DNA of 64,000 nt. Origin: a bacterium (lineage in GTDB: Bacteria; Desulfobacterota; Binatia; DP-6). The stretch lies in the NCBI GenBank assembly GCA_026129405.1, contig JAHCID010000002.1:310001-374000 (forward strand), given 5' to 3'. Position 1 is the first letter of the stretch. The number at the start of each line of letters is the position of its first letter. Below the pieces are notes generated by a model, which saw nothing but the letters and a program-made list of their open reading frames with translations, did not search any database and was not told the DNA's origin. Below are positions 8,308 to 20,095 of the stretch, piece after piece. The translations under genes were made by a program, and so were the position numbers.

Positions 8308-9414
8308 ATGGGCGTTCCCACGGAGCTGATTGGCCTCATCCACGATCTCGGCGCGCGGCGGGAGCGCTGGCCGGCCGTGCTCGAGGGGCTCGGCGCGCTG
8401 GTGCGCTGTCCGGCGCTCGGCTTCTTCACGCTCGACCCCGCGACCGGCGCCAGCCGCATGGACGTCACGGTCGGGCACGACGACGCGTTTCGTCGCGCCT
8501 ACGATGCGCGCTGGGGCCGGCCCGAGCACAACGCCTACGGCGAGCGCGTCGATCCGGCGCGCCTCGCGCCCGGCGGATGGATCCCGGCCGCGTCGGTCTG
8601 CGACGACGGTGCCTTGCTGGGTTCGGCGTACTTCCAGGAGTGGCTGCGGCCGCAGGGGCTCGGCTGCGGCGGCTTCGGCGTGGTCATGACGCCGGCGCGC
8701 GGGATCACCGTGGTGAGCCTCGCGCGCAGCCGTGCGCGCGGCCATCTCGACGCCGACGAGACGGCCGCGGTCGAGATCGTGCTGCGCCATCTCCAGCGCG
8801 CCGCCGAACGCGAGGATCGGCTGGCCGCCGCGGAAGCCGCCCGGCTCGCCATGGAGGCGTCGTTCGAGACCGTCGATCCGGCCATCCTCATGCTCGACGC
8901 CCGCGGGCGCGTGCTGCACCAGAACCAGCGCGGGCGTGCGCTGCTCCGCGGCGGCGACGGCCTGCGCCAGGGCGCGGACGGCCTCCACGCCGCCGACCGG
9001 CGCACGACCGGGGCGCTGCGCCGGCTGGTCGCCGCGACCGCGCGCGGCCAGGGCGGCGTGCTCGCGCTGCCGCGTCCCAGCGGCCGCCGCCCGCTCCAGC
9101 TCCTGGCGAGCGCCCTGCCGCGCGGGATCGCGGCGGCCGACGCGACCGTGCTCCTCGTCGTGCGCGATCCCGCGCGGCCGCCGCAGGTTCCGGCCGTGGT
9201 GCTGCGCGACCTGTTCCGCCTCACCCCGTCCGAGGCGCGGCTCGTCGCCCTGCTGGTCGAGGGCTGCACGCTCGACGAGGCGGCGTGCGCGCTCGCCGTC
9301 AGCCGCGCGACCGTGCGCACGCACCTGCGGCACGTGCTCGCGAAGCTCGACGCCCACAACCAGGCCGAGGCGATCCGTCGCGTGGTGTCCGCGGTCGGCG
9401 CCGTGCGGCTCTAG
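8308..9414 (+). CDS. LuxR-family transcriptional regulator with PAS-like sensor
   Basis: A 368-residue protein. Residues 1-180 look like a GAF-type sensor, residues 180-290 like a PAS domain (ILMLDARGRVLHQN), and residues 305-365 carry a LuxR/GerE helix-turn-helix (LTPSEARLVALLVEG, then RATVRTHLRHVLAKL). It should bind DNA in response to an unknown cytoplasmic ligand. This three-part layout is common for orphan LuxR regulators in actinobacteria and deltaproteobacteria. It follows the aminotransferase by 69 bp on the same strand and may control it. Its stop codon TAG lies inside the terminal CTAG of the inverted-repeat element that follows. Confidence 0.85.
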   Translation: MGVPTELIGLIHDLGARRERWPAVLEGLGALVRCPALGFFTLDPATGASRMDVTVGHDDAFRRAYDARWGRPEHNAYGERVDPARLAPGGWIPAASVCDDGALLGSAYFQEWLRPQGLGCGGFGVVMTPARGITVVSLARSRARGHLDADETAAVEIVLRHLQRAAEREDRLAAAEAARLAMEASFETVDPAILMLDARGRVLHQNQRGRALLRGGDGLRQGADGLHAADRRTTGALRRLVAATARGQGGVLALPRPSGRRPLQLLASALPRGIAAADATVLLVVRDPARPPQVPAVVLRDLFRLTPSEARLVALLVEGCTLDEAACALAVSRATVRTHLRHVLAKLDAHNQAEAIRRVVSAVGAVRL

Positions 9415-9577
9415 TGTCCCGAGCCCGAAGTTCGTCACCAGATCTCGGGCGATCTCACGCCGCCCGCCTGCGTTGCTCCTCCTCACCATGGCGACGGCCA
9501 TGCCTCGTCGTCGCGCCGCGCCGGGCGGCGCGATCCCACCCGATCCTCGGCAACGAACTTCGGACTCGGGACACTAG
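9411..9577. mobile_element. MITE-like element, 167 bp with about 25-bp terminal inverted repeats
   Basis: The left end reads CTAGTGTCCCGAGCCCGAAG and the reverse complement of the right end reads CTAGTGTCCCGAGTCCGAAG. The match continues for five more bases, giving 24 of 25 identical. Both ends carry CTAG, which could be a 4-bp target duplication around TGTCCCGAG repeats. The roughly 115-bp core has no credible ORF. The element sits exactly between two convergent genes, and its outer CTAGs provide both stop codons. A long stem-loop acting as a two-way transcription end is an alternative, but the loop is large for an intrinsic terminator. Confidence 0.6.
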
Positions 9578-10779
9578 AACGCCGCTTCGATGCCGACGAT
9601 CGGGATCGCCTCGGCGCGGAAGCCGTCGTCGTTGAGCGGGACGAGGACGCTGACGAAGCCGATCAGCGTGTCGCGCCAGAGGAGCGTACGCCCGCCGATC
9701 GCGAGATCGTAGAAGCTCGGCCGCCCGCGGCTGAGCCCGAAGACCGGCGCGTAGGTGATCGGCCCGTCGCATGCGCCGGTGGCCGGGTTGGCGCGACAGC
9801 GCGGCCAGTCGAAGGTGCCCGGCCCGCCGATCTTCGCGAACGGCTCGCGCGCGAGGAATGCGAGGCCCAGCGTCGCGCGGCTGCCGATGTGGAGGTCGAG
9901 GCCGAGCGAGGCGCGCGCCTGGCTGCGCGCGACGTCGTTCGTGTTGAAGTCGACGAACGCGTTCACGTGGCCGCGGATGCTGAACGGTCCACCGAGCGGA
10001 TACGCGCGCGAGGTCGCATAGAGCGCGGGGCTCACCTCGAAGACGCCGGTACCCTGGAAGTCGCCGCGGCTGCCCGTCGGGAAGCGCAGCTGGAGGCCCG
10101 CCGCGACCGTGCCGTGGTCGCCGTAGAGGAGGCGGTACTTGGCACGCAGGAGGATGTCGCCGATTCCGAAGTGGTCGAGCGCCTCGTCGTCCTGCTGGAG
10201 CGGTGCGCCGGTGGGCTTGAGCCTGAGCGCGAAGTCGAGCTCGGTGTAGAGCACGGGGATCGTGAGGTCGAGGTCGAGATCGTCGGTGAGCCCGACGGTG
10301 GCGCTCGTCGTCACCTGGTTGGTGACGATGCCGAGGGACAGCTTGGGCACGCGCACGGTGCCCTGGATGCCGCCCACGTCGGTGACCATCGGTGGATGCG
10401 TGTCGTGCAGGTCGTCGAGATCCATGCCGTCGATGGAGCGGAAGTCGATGTACGACCAGTTCATGCGGACGTTCCACTTGCCGCGACCGATCGTCTTCGC
10501 CTGCTCGACGAAGAGCTGGCCGAGGACTTCGGTTTCGCGCTCGAAGGCGCCGCTCGCGTAGTCGAAGCGGAAGGTGACGCCGGGCGAACCCGAGGTCACC
10601 GGCACCGCGCGCGACATCTGATCGGCGAGCAGGCGGCCGAGCGGGGAGAGGAGCGTGCGGACACGCTGGCCCGTCCGCGTGCGGGCCCGGAACTGGTCGC
10701 GCAGCTCGTCGGCCTGCGCCGGCGGCGCGGCGACGAGGCACGCGACGCCGAGCACGAGGACCGCCATGCGGCGTTTCAC
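9574..10779 (-). CDS. Predicted outer-membrane beta-barrel protein
   Basis: A 401-residue exported protein: signal peptide (cleavage near AQA), then amphipathic strands rich in Gly, aromatic residues and alternating polarity, ending in a C-terminal Phe. These are features of transporter-like outer-membrane barrels. Motifs such as DLDLTIPVLYTELDF and GLQLRFPTG resemble the phenol/meta-pathway outer-membrane family. The GTG start overlaps the TGA of the CHAT gene by 4 bp (GTGA), so the two are probably translationally coupled. The gene ends the sigma/anti-sigma/CHAT cluster. Its stop codon lies in the neighbouring inverted-repeat element. Confidence 0.82.
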   Translation of the reverse strand: MKRRMAVLVLGVACLVAAPPAQADELRDQFRARTRTGQRVRTLLSPLGRLLADQMSRAVPVTSGSPGVTFRFDYASGAFERETEVLGQLFVEQAKTIGRGKWNVRMNWSYIDFRSIDGMDLDDLHDTHPPMVTDVGGIQGTVRVPKLSLGIVTNQVTTSATVGLTDDLDLDLTIPVLYTELDFALRLKPTGAPLQQDDEALDHFGIGDILLRAKYRLLYGDHGTVAAGLQLRFPTGSRGDFQGTGVFEVSPALYATSRAYPLGGPFSIRGHVNAFVDFNTNDVARSQARASLGLDLHIGSRATLGLAFLAREPFAKIGGPGTFDWPRCRANPATGACDGPITYAPVFGLSRGRPSFYDLAIGGRTLLWRDTLIGFVSVLVPLNDDGFRAEAIPIVGIEAAF

Positions 10780-12926
10780 GACGGCTCCCGCAGCCCGCGA
10801 ATCTTCCAGGCGCCCGCGTTCTTCACCAGGGTTCCCGTGATGCGCACCTCGAGCCGCATCGTACGTCCGGTGCCGCCGTCGGTGAACGCGTCCAGGCGCG
10901 TGAACGTGGCGAGCGCCTCGTCGCCCTCGACGAGCACGTCGACGTCGTCGATGCGCACCGCGAGGTCGCCGGCGTTCGCGAAGTAGCGGTCGAGCGACGC
11001 CCGCTGGGCGTCGCTCATGGTCAGCTGGAGGGCGGCCAGGCGCTCGACGCTCTTGGCCTGGAGTGCCTCGGCGTAGCGGCCGAGCAGCGTGCGGATGGCG
11101 GATTCGTCGTCGTCGGGCGCCTGCGCAAACGCGACGCCGCCGTCGAAGAGCCACGAGGTGTCGGGGGCGGGCCGATCGGGGGTGGGCGGCGGCGTCGTGC
11201 CGGAGGTGCCGCCGGACGGCGGCGTCGGCTCGCCGAGCGTCTCGCTGAGGAGGCGGTACGCGCGCAGCGTCTCGGGTCCGCGGGTCGCGAGCGCCGCCTG
11301 GACCTGCTCGGCCGTCGGCGACAACCCGAGGGCGCGCAGCGCCTGGAGCGCGAACTCCGCTTCGAGGTGCATCAGCTCCGACTCGGGCCCCTGCACCCGC
11401 TCGCTCGCGACGAGGATGCCGCTGGCGGGGTCGATCACCTCGAGGTCGAGGGTCACGAGCGACGCGTCGACCGAGACCGTGGCCGAGAGCAGCCGCGTCA
11501 TGCCGAGCGCCTCCGCCGCCTCCAGCTCGCCGATCTGGCGCTTGGTCCGCACGAAGTCGATCTTCTGGCGCGACACCACCTGCATGGGCGGGAACTTGCT
11601 CAGGATGGTGATGAGCCCGTCGCGCGTCAGCTCGCGCATCCACGCCGGCGCGGCGCCGCGGGCCTTCACCTCCATGACGCCGATCACGAGCGGGGACGCC
11701 GGCCGCACCCGATGGCGCCACAGGACCCCGCCGGCGATCGCGATCACGAGAAGCAGGAACGTGAGCCAGCGCCGCCGATCGCGCAGCGCCGACGCACCGG
11801 CGCCGCGGGCCGGGAGGGCGCCGGGCGTCGGCGCCTCGACGACGACGGGTAGCGCCGCCGGGGTCTCGTCGTCGGGGGGCGCGAGCAGCCGCTGCCCGGG
11901 ATTGCCGTAGAGGACGAACGACAGCCAGCTCGGCGAGCGCTCGCAGTCGACGTCGGCACGGCAGCCGGCGCGCGCGTGGCGCAGCGACTCGCCCAGCGTG
12001 GCGCCACCGAGGACCTGCGCGTAGAAGCGCTCGGCGAGCGGGGCGGCATGGCGGTCGCTGACCTCGCACAGGGTGCCGACGACGCCCAGCGCACCGCCGA
12101 AGAGGAAGCCGTTGGCGACGCTCGAGACGGTCGCCTCCCAGGCGCCGCCGTCGCCTTCGCCGCCGGTGGAGGCGCCGCGTGCGCTGGCGCAGCCGTTGAG
12201 GAACACCAGCGGCCGGCCCGCGAGGTTCGACTCGACGACGTGCGGCGAGAGGACGCGCTCGTCGGCGAGCAGCAGCCCGGGCGTGCCCGCGGCGTCGGCG
12301 ACGACGTGCCCCGCCCAGTGGATGAGCGAGAAGCCTTCGCCGAGGTAGGCGCTGACGGCGTCGAACGTGGCCAGGCGATCGGCGATGCAGACGACGTCGC
12401 AGCGCGCCTCCAGCGCCTCGCAGATGGCGTCGGCCTCGCGGCGCACGAACGGCAGGTCGCCGCGCGGGTCGGAGGCGATGACGAGGGCGCGCGGCCGCGC
12501 CCCTGCAGGCCCCGCGCTGCCGAGCGCCGCGACGGGGCGATCGAGCAGCAGCCGCTTGCCGAGGCCGTAGCGCAGCCCCCAGAACTCCTCGTCGTCGTGG
12601 AGCAGCTCCCAGGGCAGCCCCGTGAGCGAGGTGCTGACGAGCAGCGGTCGTCCGGCCAGCGCGCGCAGCTTCGGCCGCAGGCGCTCGGGGACGAGGGTGC
12701 GATAGAGGACGGCGCCACGCGCCTGCGCCTCGCGCGCGAAGCCGGCATGCTCGGCTCCGTGCAGGAGCTCGGCCGCGCCGTCGACGAGGGCCCGAAGCGT
12801 CGCCTCGTCGCACGGCTGGCGCACCTCCTCGTGCAGCGGCTCGCCGAGGTCGTGCTCCGGTATGTCGAGACGCCATCGCAGTGAACCGCCGACGGCCTCG
12901 ACCCACAGAACGGGGACGAGCCGCAT
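10776..12926 (-). CDS. Membrane-anchored CHAT (caspase-like) protease with TolB/FlgO-like and NTF2-like domains
   Basis: A 716-residue protein. Residues 95-345 form a CHAT caspase-like domain, with H207 in HWAGH and C246 in FLNGCAS as the expected His-Cys dyad. One transmembrane helix spans about residues 387-403. Residues 410-560 resemble the TolB-N/FlgO fold, followed by a Pro/Thr linker and an NTF2/SnoaL-like domain from about residue 595. The topology implies a cytoplasmic protease and periplasmic C-terminal domains, or the reverse. ATG 12926 is used; an in-frame ATG at 13058 exists and neither has a clear ribosome site. The gene sits 182 bp after the anti-sigma gene and is coupled to the barrel gene. 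Target unknown. Confidence 0.85.
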   Translation of the reverse strand: MRLVPVLWVEAVGGSLRWRLDIPEHDLGEPLHEEVRQPCDEATLRALVDGAAELLHGAEHAGFAREAQARGAVLYRTLVPERLRPKLRALAGRPLLVSTSLTGLPWELLHDDEEFWGLRYGLGKRLLLDRPVAALGSAGPAGARPRALVIASDPRGDLPFVRREADAICEALEARCDVVCIADRLATFDAVSAYLGEGFSLIHWAGHVVADAAGTPGLLLADERVLSPHVVESNLAGRPLVFLNGCASARGASTGGEGDGGAWEATVSSVANGFLFGGALGVVGTLCEVSDRHAAPLAERFYAQVLGGATLGESLRHARAGCRADVDCERSPSWLSFVLYGNPGQRLLAPPDDETPAALPVVVEAPTPGALPARGAGASALRDRRRWLTFLLLVIAIAGGVLWRHRVRPASPLVIGVMEVKARGAAPAWMRELTRDGLITILSKFPPMQVVSRQKIDFVRTKRQIGELEAAEALGMTRLLSATVSVDASLVTLDLEVIDPASGILVASERVQGPESELMHLEAEFALQALRALGLSPTAEQVQAALATRGPETLRAYRLLSETLGEPTPPSGGTSGTTPPPTPDRPAPDTSWLFDGGVAFAQAPDDDESAIRTLLGRYAEALQAKSVERLAALQLTMSDAQRASLDRYFANAGDLAVRIDDVDVLVEGDEALATFTRLDAFTDGGTGRTMRLEVRITGTLVKNAGAWKIRGLREPS

Positions 12927-13108
12927 CACCGGACGGATGGCTGCCGCATTCGGGAGATGCCGGATCCGCGCGGCGAGGCGTCGGCGCGCGGCCAGCGGAG
13001 CTCTGTCGGTCCTGCTCGGTCGAGCACGAACGTCGTCTCGGAGGACGGCACCTAGCATCGGATGGGGGGCTGGGTCCACCGCGTGCGCCAGGCCGCGGGC
13101 CACGCGTG

Positions 13109-13993
13109 TCACGCGCCGAGCTCGACGTCGAAACGGAGCTTGAAGCGGAGCGCCTGGTCCCTCTCGTGGATCTCGAGGACGTAGCGCCCCGGCCGCAGTC
13201 CCTTCACGAGGACCGGGGTGACGTCGTGAACGGTGTAGCGCGCGACCAGCTCGGTGCGATCCGCGAGCAGCTCGCGCAGGTGGACGGAGAGCCGATGGGG
13301 CGTGGGGCCCGAGACCGAGAGCGCCAGCCCGACGCGCTCGCGGCCCGCCGGCTCGAGCGCCATCTCGGCCCACAGCCCGGAGTCGGCGAGGGCGAACTGC
13401 ATGTGCTGGCCGAGTGCAGCGTGCGGCAACGTCGCGGCCTCGCCGCGCATCGCGCCGCCCCCGGCGGGGGCCAGGACCGCGAAGCCGTCGGGGACCTCGG
13501 TGAACGCGGCGGCGGCCTGACGAACGCCGACGACGATGCGGCCCACGATCTCGCGCACGGTCTCGCCCGCGCGGCCGGCGACGTCGCGCCAGGGTGCCGC
13601 GGCAGGAGCGGCGATGGCGTCTCCGAGCTCGCCGCGAGCGGCGATGGCTTCGACGACCACGAGCTCCGCGAGGCGGCCGCGGCACGCGAGGCACCAGCCG
13701 AGATGGCGGGCCAGGTCGGGATGGCCGTTGCGGATGGCGACGGCCTCGAGGCCGACGAGCTGCCACAGGTCGTCCCGGGTCTGGCCGCAGCCGAAGAGAG
13801 CCGCCATGCGATCTGCACCGGGCGGGGCGGCACCGGCCGCCAGCTCGTGCGCCAGCCGCAGGGCCTCCCAGCAATCCGAGCAATGCGCCACGTGCTCGCG
13901 AGCGGCGCTGAAGGCGGCGGCCGTGGGCCGGGGGAGGGGGGCGTCCCCCGGCCTGGCACCCAGCAATGCGGAAATGGCGTCTTCGTGCGTCAC
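13109..13993 (-). CDS. Soluble protein with two HxxxCxxC anti-sigma-type zinc motifs
   Basis: A 294-residue protein with no transmembrane segment. It has two copies of the zinc-binding anti-sigma motif H-x3-C-x2-C: H34/C38/C41 and H97/C101/C104. A helical middle and a beta-rich C-terminal domain (residues 160-294) follow. The gene lies 51 bp downstream of the sigma-factor gene on the same strand, so I infer that it binds and restrains that sigma factor. The repeated motif in a soluble protein is unusual. The GTG start at 13993 is well supported: GGAGGT lies 7 nt upstream. Confidence 0.8.
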   Translation of the reverse strand: MTHEDAISALLGARPGDAPLPRPTAAAFSAAREHVAHCSDCWEALRLAHELAAGAAPPGADRMAALFGCGQTRDDLWQLVGLEAVAIRNGHPDLARHLGWCLACRGRLAELVVVEAIAARGELGDAIAAPAAAPWRDVAGRAGETVREIVGRIVVGVRQAAAAFTEVPDGFAVLAPAGGGAMRGEAATLPHAALGQHMQFALADSGLWAEMALEPAGRERVGLALSVSGPTPHRLSVHLRELLADRTELVARYTVHDVTPVLVKGLRPGRYVLEIHERDQALRFKLRFDVELGA

Positions 13994-14044
13994 GGCCGTA
14001 CCTCCCTGACGGGCGTTCCCGGGGTCATGTGTCGGGACAAACCC

Positions 14045-14629
14045 CTAGTCCGTGTCATCGAAGGCCGTCCGGATGCCCTTGCGGATGCGTTTGAGCTGCC
14101 CGGCGACGCCGTCCCGGCTGAGGGACTGGCGGGCGGCGATCTCCTTCTCGGGGAGGTCCTCGACGAACCGCAGGCGGGCGACCTCCAGCCGCTGGCAGGT
14201 CTCGGCCACGATCTCGAGGCGCTCCTTCAGGCGGCGCATCTCCTCCGGGGTGGGCAGGTGGGAGGGCACGCGCTCGCGCAGCGCCTCCTCGGCGTCGTCC
14301 TCCGGGCCGCCGATCCAGACGCGTCGCTTCTGATGACGCTGCCGATCGCGGGCGAGGTCGATCACGGTGTGGACGAAGATGCTGCGTGCCCAGGCCTCGA
14401 TCCGGCTGGCGTCGTGGAGGCGCTCGAGCTTGTCGGAGGAGACGAGCTTCAGGAGCGCGTCCTGCACGGCGTCCTCCACGTCCGCGCCGAGGGACGGATA
14501 ACGTCGCTGCCCGAGCGCGAGCCACTGGCGGCGGAACGCGTCGAGCACGTCGGGCAGCCGCGCGTCGGGCGTATCCGACTGCGCGGAGCGCAGGATAGCG
14601 AGGATCGCTTCGGGCGGCCCGTGGCGCAC
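14045..14629 (-). CDS. ECF-type sigma-70 family RNA polymerase sigma factor
   Basis: About 194 residues. Region 2 contains DVEDAVQDALLKL and IEAWARSIFVHTVIDLARD, and region 4 contains LPEKEIAARQSLSRDGVAGQ with a helix-turn-helix. There is no region 3, as expected for ECF sigma factors. The start is uncertain: GTG 14629 gives a family-typical length, while ATG 14731 is in frame, adds 34 residues and lies closer to a candidate ECF promoter. It heads the cluster of anti-sigma-like protein, CHAT protease and outer-membrane barrel. It is divergent from the large FG-GAP gene, which could be a target. Confidence 0.85.
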   Translation of the reverse strand: MRHGPPEAILAILRSAQSDTPDARLPDVLDAFRRQWLALGQRRYPSLGADVEDAVQDALLKLVSSDKLERLHDASRIEAWARSIFVHTVIDLARDRQRHQKRRVWIGGPEDDAEEALRERVPSHLPTPEEMRRLKERLEIVAETCQRLEVARLRFVEDLPEKEIAARQSLSRDGVAGQLKRIRKGIRTAFDDTD

Positions 14630-14776
14630 GGAGGCTGGACCATGCCCCCGGAGTGGCGCGGGAATCAAGGCGAGGCCGCACGTCGCGCCGCCCTTTGGTA
14701 CGACCCCGGCCGACGATGGCGCATGACACATGCCCTCTGCCGCGCGCGTCCTCCATGCCGACGCCCGTGCATGCGC

Positions 14777-14799
14777 GACGTACAGCCGCCAGGCCTTCC
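14777..14799 (-). promoter_or_regulatory. Candidate ECF-type promoter for the sigma/CHAT cluster
   Basis: On the minus strand GGAA (14799-14796) and CGTC (14780-14777) are separated by 15 bp. This resembles the GGAA-N15-17-CGTC layout of many ECF promoters. It lies about 45 bp upstream of the alternative ATG at 14731, as expected for autoregulation. A match this short could be chance. Confidence 0.3.
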
Positions 14800-14851
14800 G
14801 GGTAGAGGACGCAGGTAGTAGTCTGCCCACTCCCGAGCCCGAGCGCTCCGC

Positions 14852-18613
<3,762 letters not shown>

Positions 18614-18659
18614 CACATGTGCGCCACCGCCCCCGTCTGCGGGGGGCAGGAGGAGGCAC

Positions 18660-18965
18660 ATGGATCACCAGGATCTGCTCAAGACCCGCCCGCGTGCAGT
18701 GGTCACCCGCTTCGAGGTCGCTGCCGTGCGCATGGCGGACGCCTGGCTCCAGGCCGGGCGGGTCCATGTGACCCCGGACGACTTCGCCCTCGCGCGCGAG
18801 TTCCTCGAAGGCACCGGCTCGACGGTCCGCGCCACCAGCGGCGCGCTTCTCCGCCTGCGCCACCGCGACGGCCGCGCCGAAACCCTCACCCGCGAGGCGA
18901 TGGTCCTCCTGGCGTTCCGCCGGCTGGCGTCGAAGTGCCGGGAGGACGGCGACGCGGCGGGGTGA
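18660..18965 (+). CDS. Hypothetical small cytoplasmic protein
   Basis: A 101-residue soluble protein without signal peptide or transmembrane segment, of mixed charge and mostly helical. I do not recognise a family. The start is firm: AGGAGG lies 5 nt upstream of ATG 18660. It begins 46 bp after the FG-GAP gene on the same strand, so it may be the last gene of that transcript, and it is convergent with the sulfotransferase gene. Confidence 0.7.
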   Translation: MDHQDLLKTRPRAVVTRFEVAAVRMADAWLQAGRVHVTPDDFALAREFLEGTGSTVRATSGALLRLRHRDGRAETLTREAMVLLAFRRLASKCREDGDAAG

Positions 18966-19005
18966 GCGTCCGGCGGGCGCGTGAGCCGCGACGGCGGCAA
19001 CCTCC

Positions 19006-19992
19006 TCAGCGCGCCAGCAGGAAGCGGAGCCCGCGGATCCACCCGCCCTCCGACCGCGCCCGGAACGCCAGCTGACGGAGGGCGTCGCGGCCGCGATATG
19101 CCGAGTAGGCGAGCGGCGAGAGACGCCGGACGGGGAGGTCGGGAAACTCGCGCGGGTAGGCGAGGTCGTCGAGCAGGTCGGCGGTGATGGCCTCGATGCG
19201 ACGGCGCTGGGAGCGCGACATCTCCTGCTCCCACTTGCGGCTGTTGCCGGCGACGACTTCGGTACGACCGCGGGCGTCGCCGTAGTTCTCCGGGATGCGG
19301 AGGAAGGTACCGGCGTCGGCGGGGGTGGGAAGGCCGAGGAACGTGAACAGACGGCCGAGATGCCGGCGGACGTCGGCGGTCAGATCCTCGTAGCGCAGCT
19401 CGAGATAGCGCGCGGGGCCGATGGCCGCGCCGGCGGTGCGGCAGGCGCGGACGCGGTCGGCCCACTCCTGTGCGGTACGCAGCGGCGAGTTGCCCCAGGC
19501 CTTGGCGGTGGACAGCGCGCAGTCGCGCGGGTCGCGCAGGAGATGGATGAAGCGGGCCTGCGGGAAGAGACGGGCGAGGAGGGGTAGCTCGGCCATGTAG
19601 ACCGGGGTCTTGTCGCCCCAGACGATCGTCTCCCAGGGCTGGGGCGGGTCGGGGATCTCCTCCTCGTGGACGCAATGGAAGAGCGCCTCGAGGACGCCCG
19701 GCCAGTCGCGCGCCCGGCAGCGCGACCACCACGTGTCGCGATCGATGCGGATGCCGCGCGTGCGCCAGTACCAGAAGGCGCGCGTGCCCTCGAGCGCGGT
19801 CGCCAGCGCGTCGAAGGCCGTGCGCTCGCGCAGGTCGCCATAGCGATCGAGCGTCCGCGTGAAGTGCGGGATGAAGTGCGACTCGATGTCCGAAATCCAG
19901 ACGTCGGGGCTGCGGTTCAGCAGCTCCCGGAGCATCTTGGTGCCGGACCTCGGATTGCCGACGAGAAAGAAGGGCGGGGCGGCGCGCTCCAC
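19006..19992 (-). CDS. Sulfotransferase family protein
   Basis: About 328 residues. GNPRSGTKML near the N-terminus is the PAPS 5'-phosphosulfate-binding loop of sulfotransferases, and HLLRDPRDCALS is the 3'-phosphate-binding segment with its conserved Arg and Ser. The product should move a sulfuryl group from PAPS to a hydroxyl on a lipid, glycan or small molecule; the acceptor is not evident. The start is uncertain: GTG 19992 places the loop at residue 12, as usual, and ATG 20040 is an in-frame alternative. No sulfate-activation genes are nearby. It is divergent from the next gene. Confidence 0.85.
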   Translation of the reverse strand: MERAAPPFFLVGNPRSGTKMLRELLNRSPDVWISDIESHFIPHFTRTLDRYGDLRERTAFDALATALEGTRAFWYWRTRGIRIDRDTWWSRCRARDWPGVLEALFHCVHEEEIPDPPQPWETIVWGDKTPVYMAELPLLARLFPQARFIHLLRDPRDCALSTAKAWGNSPLRTAQEWADRVRACRTAGAAIGPARYLELRYEDLTADVRRHLGRLFTFLGLPTPADAGTFLRIPENYGDARGRTEVVAGNSRKWEQEMSRSQRRRIEAITADLLDDLAYPREFPDLPVRRLSPLAYSAYRGRDALRQLAFRARSEGGWIRGLRFLLAR

Positions 19993-20095
19993 GGAAATGG
20001 ACGACTCCAGGGAGCGAGGGTAGCACCGGGTCCCGCGCATGTGGAGCCGAACGGGGCTGCTGGAAACCAGCCGCGTCCGCGCGCACCCTGGGCAC

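Noticed and set aside
2626-9501. A 2291-residue open frame on the minus strand
   Set aside because: Only its downstream end (2626-3897) is protein-like. The rest is antisense to UGP, MltB, aminotransferase and LuxR genes and has the Arg/Ala/Gly pattern of high-GC shadow frames.
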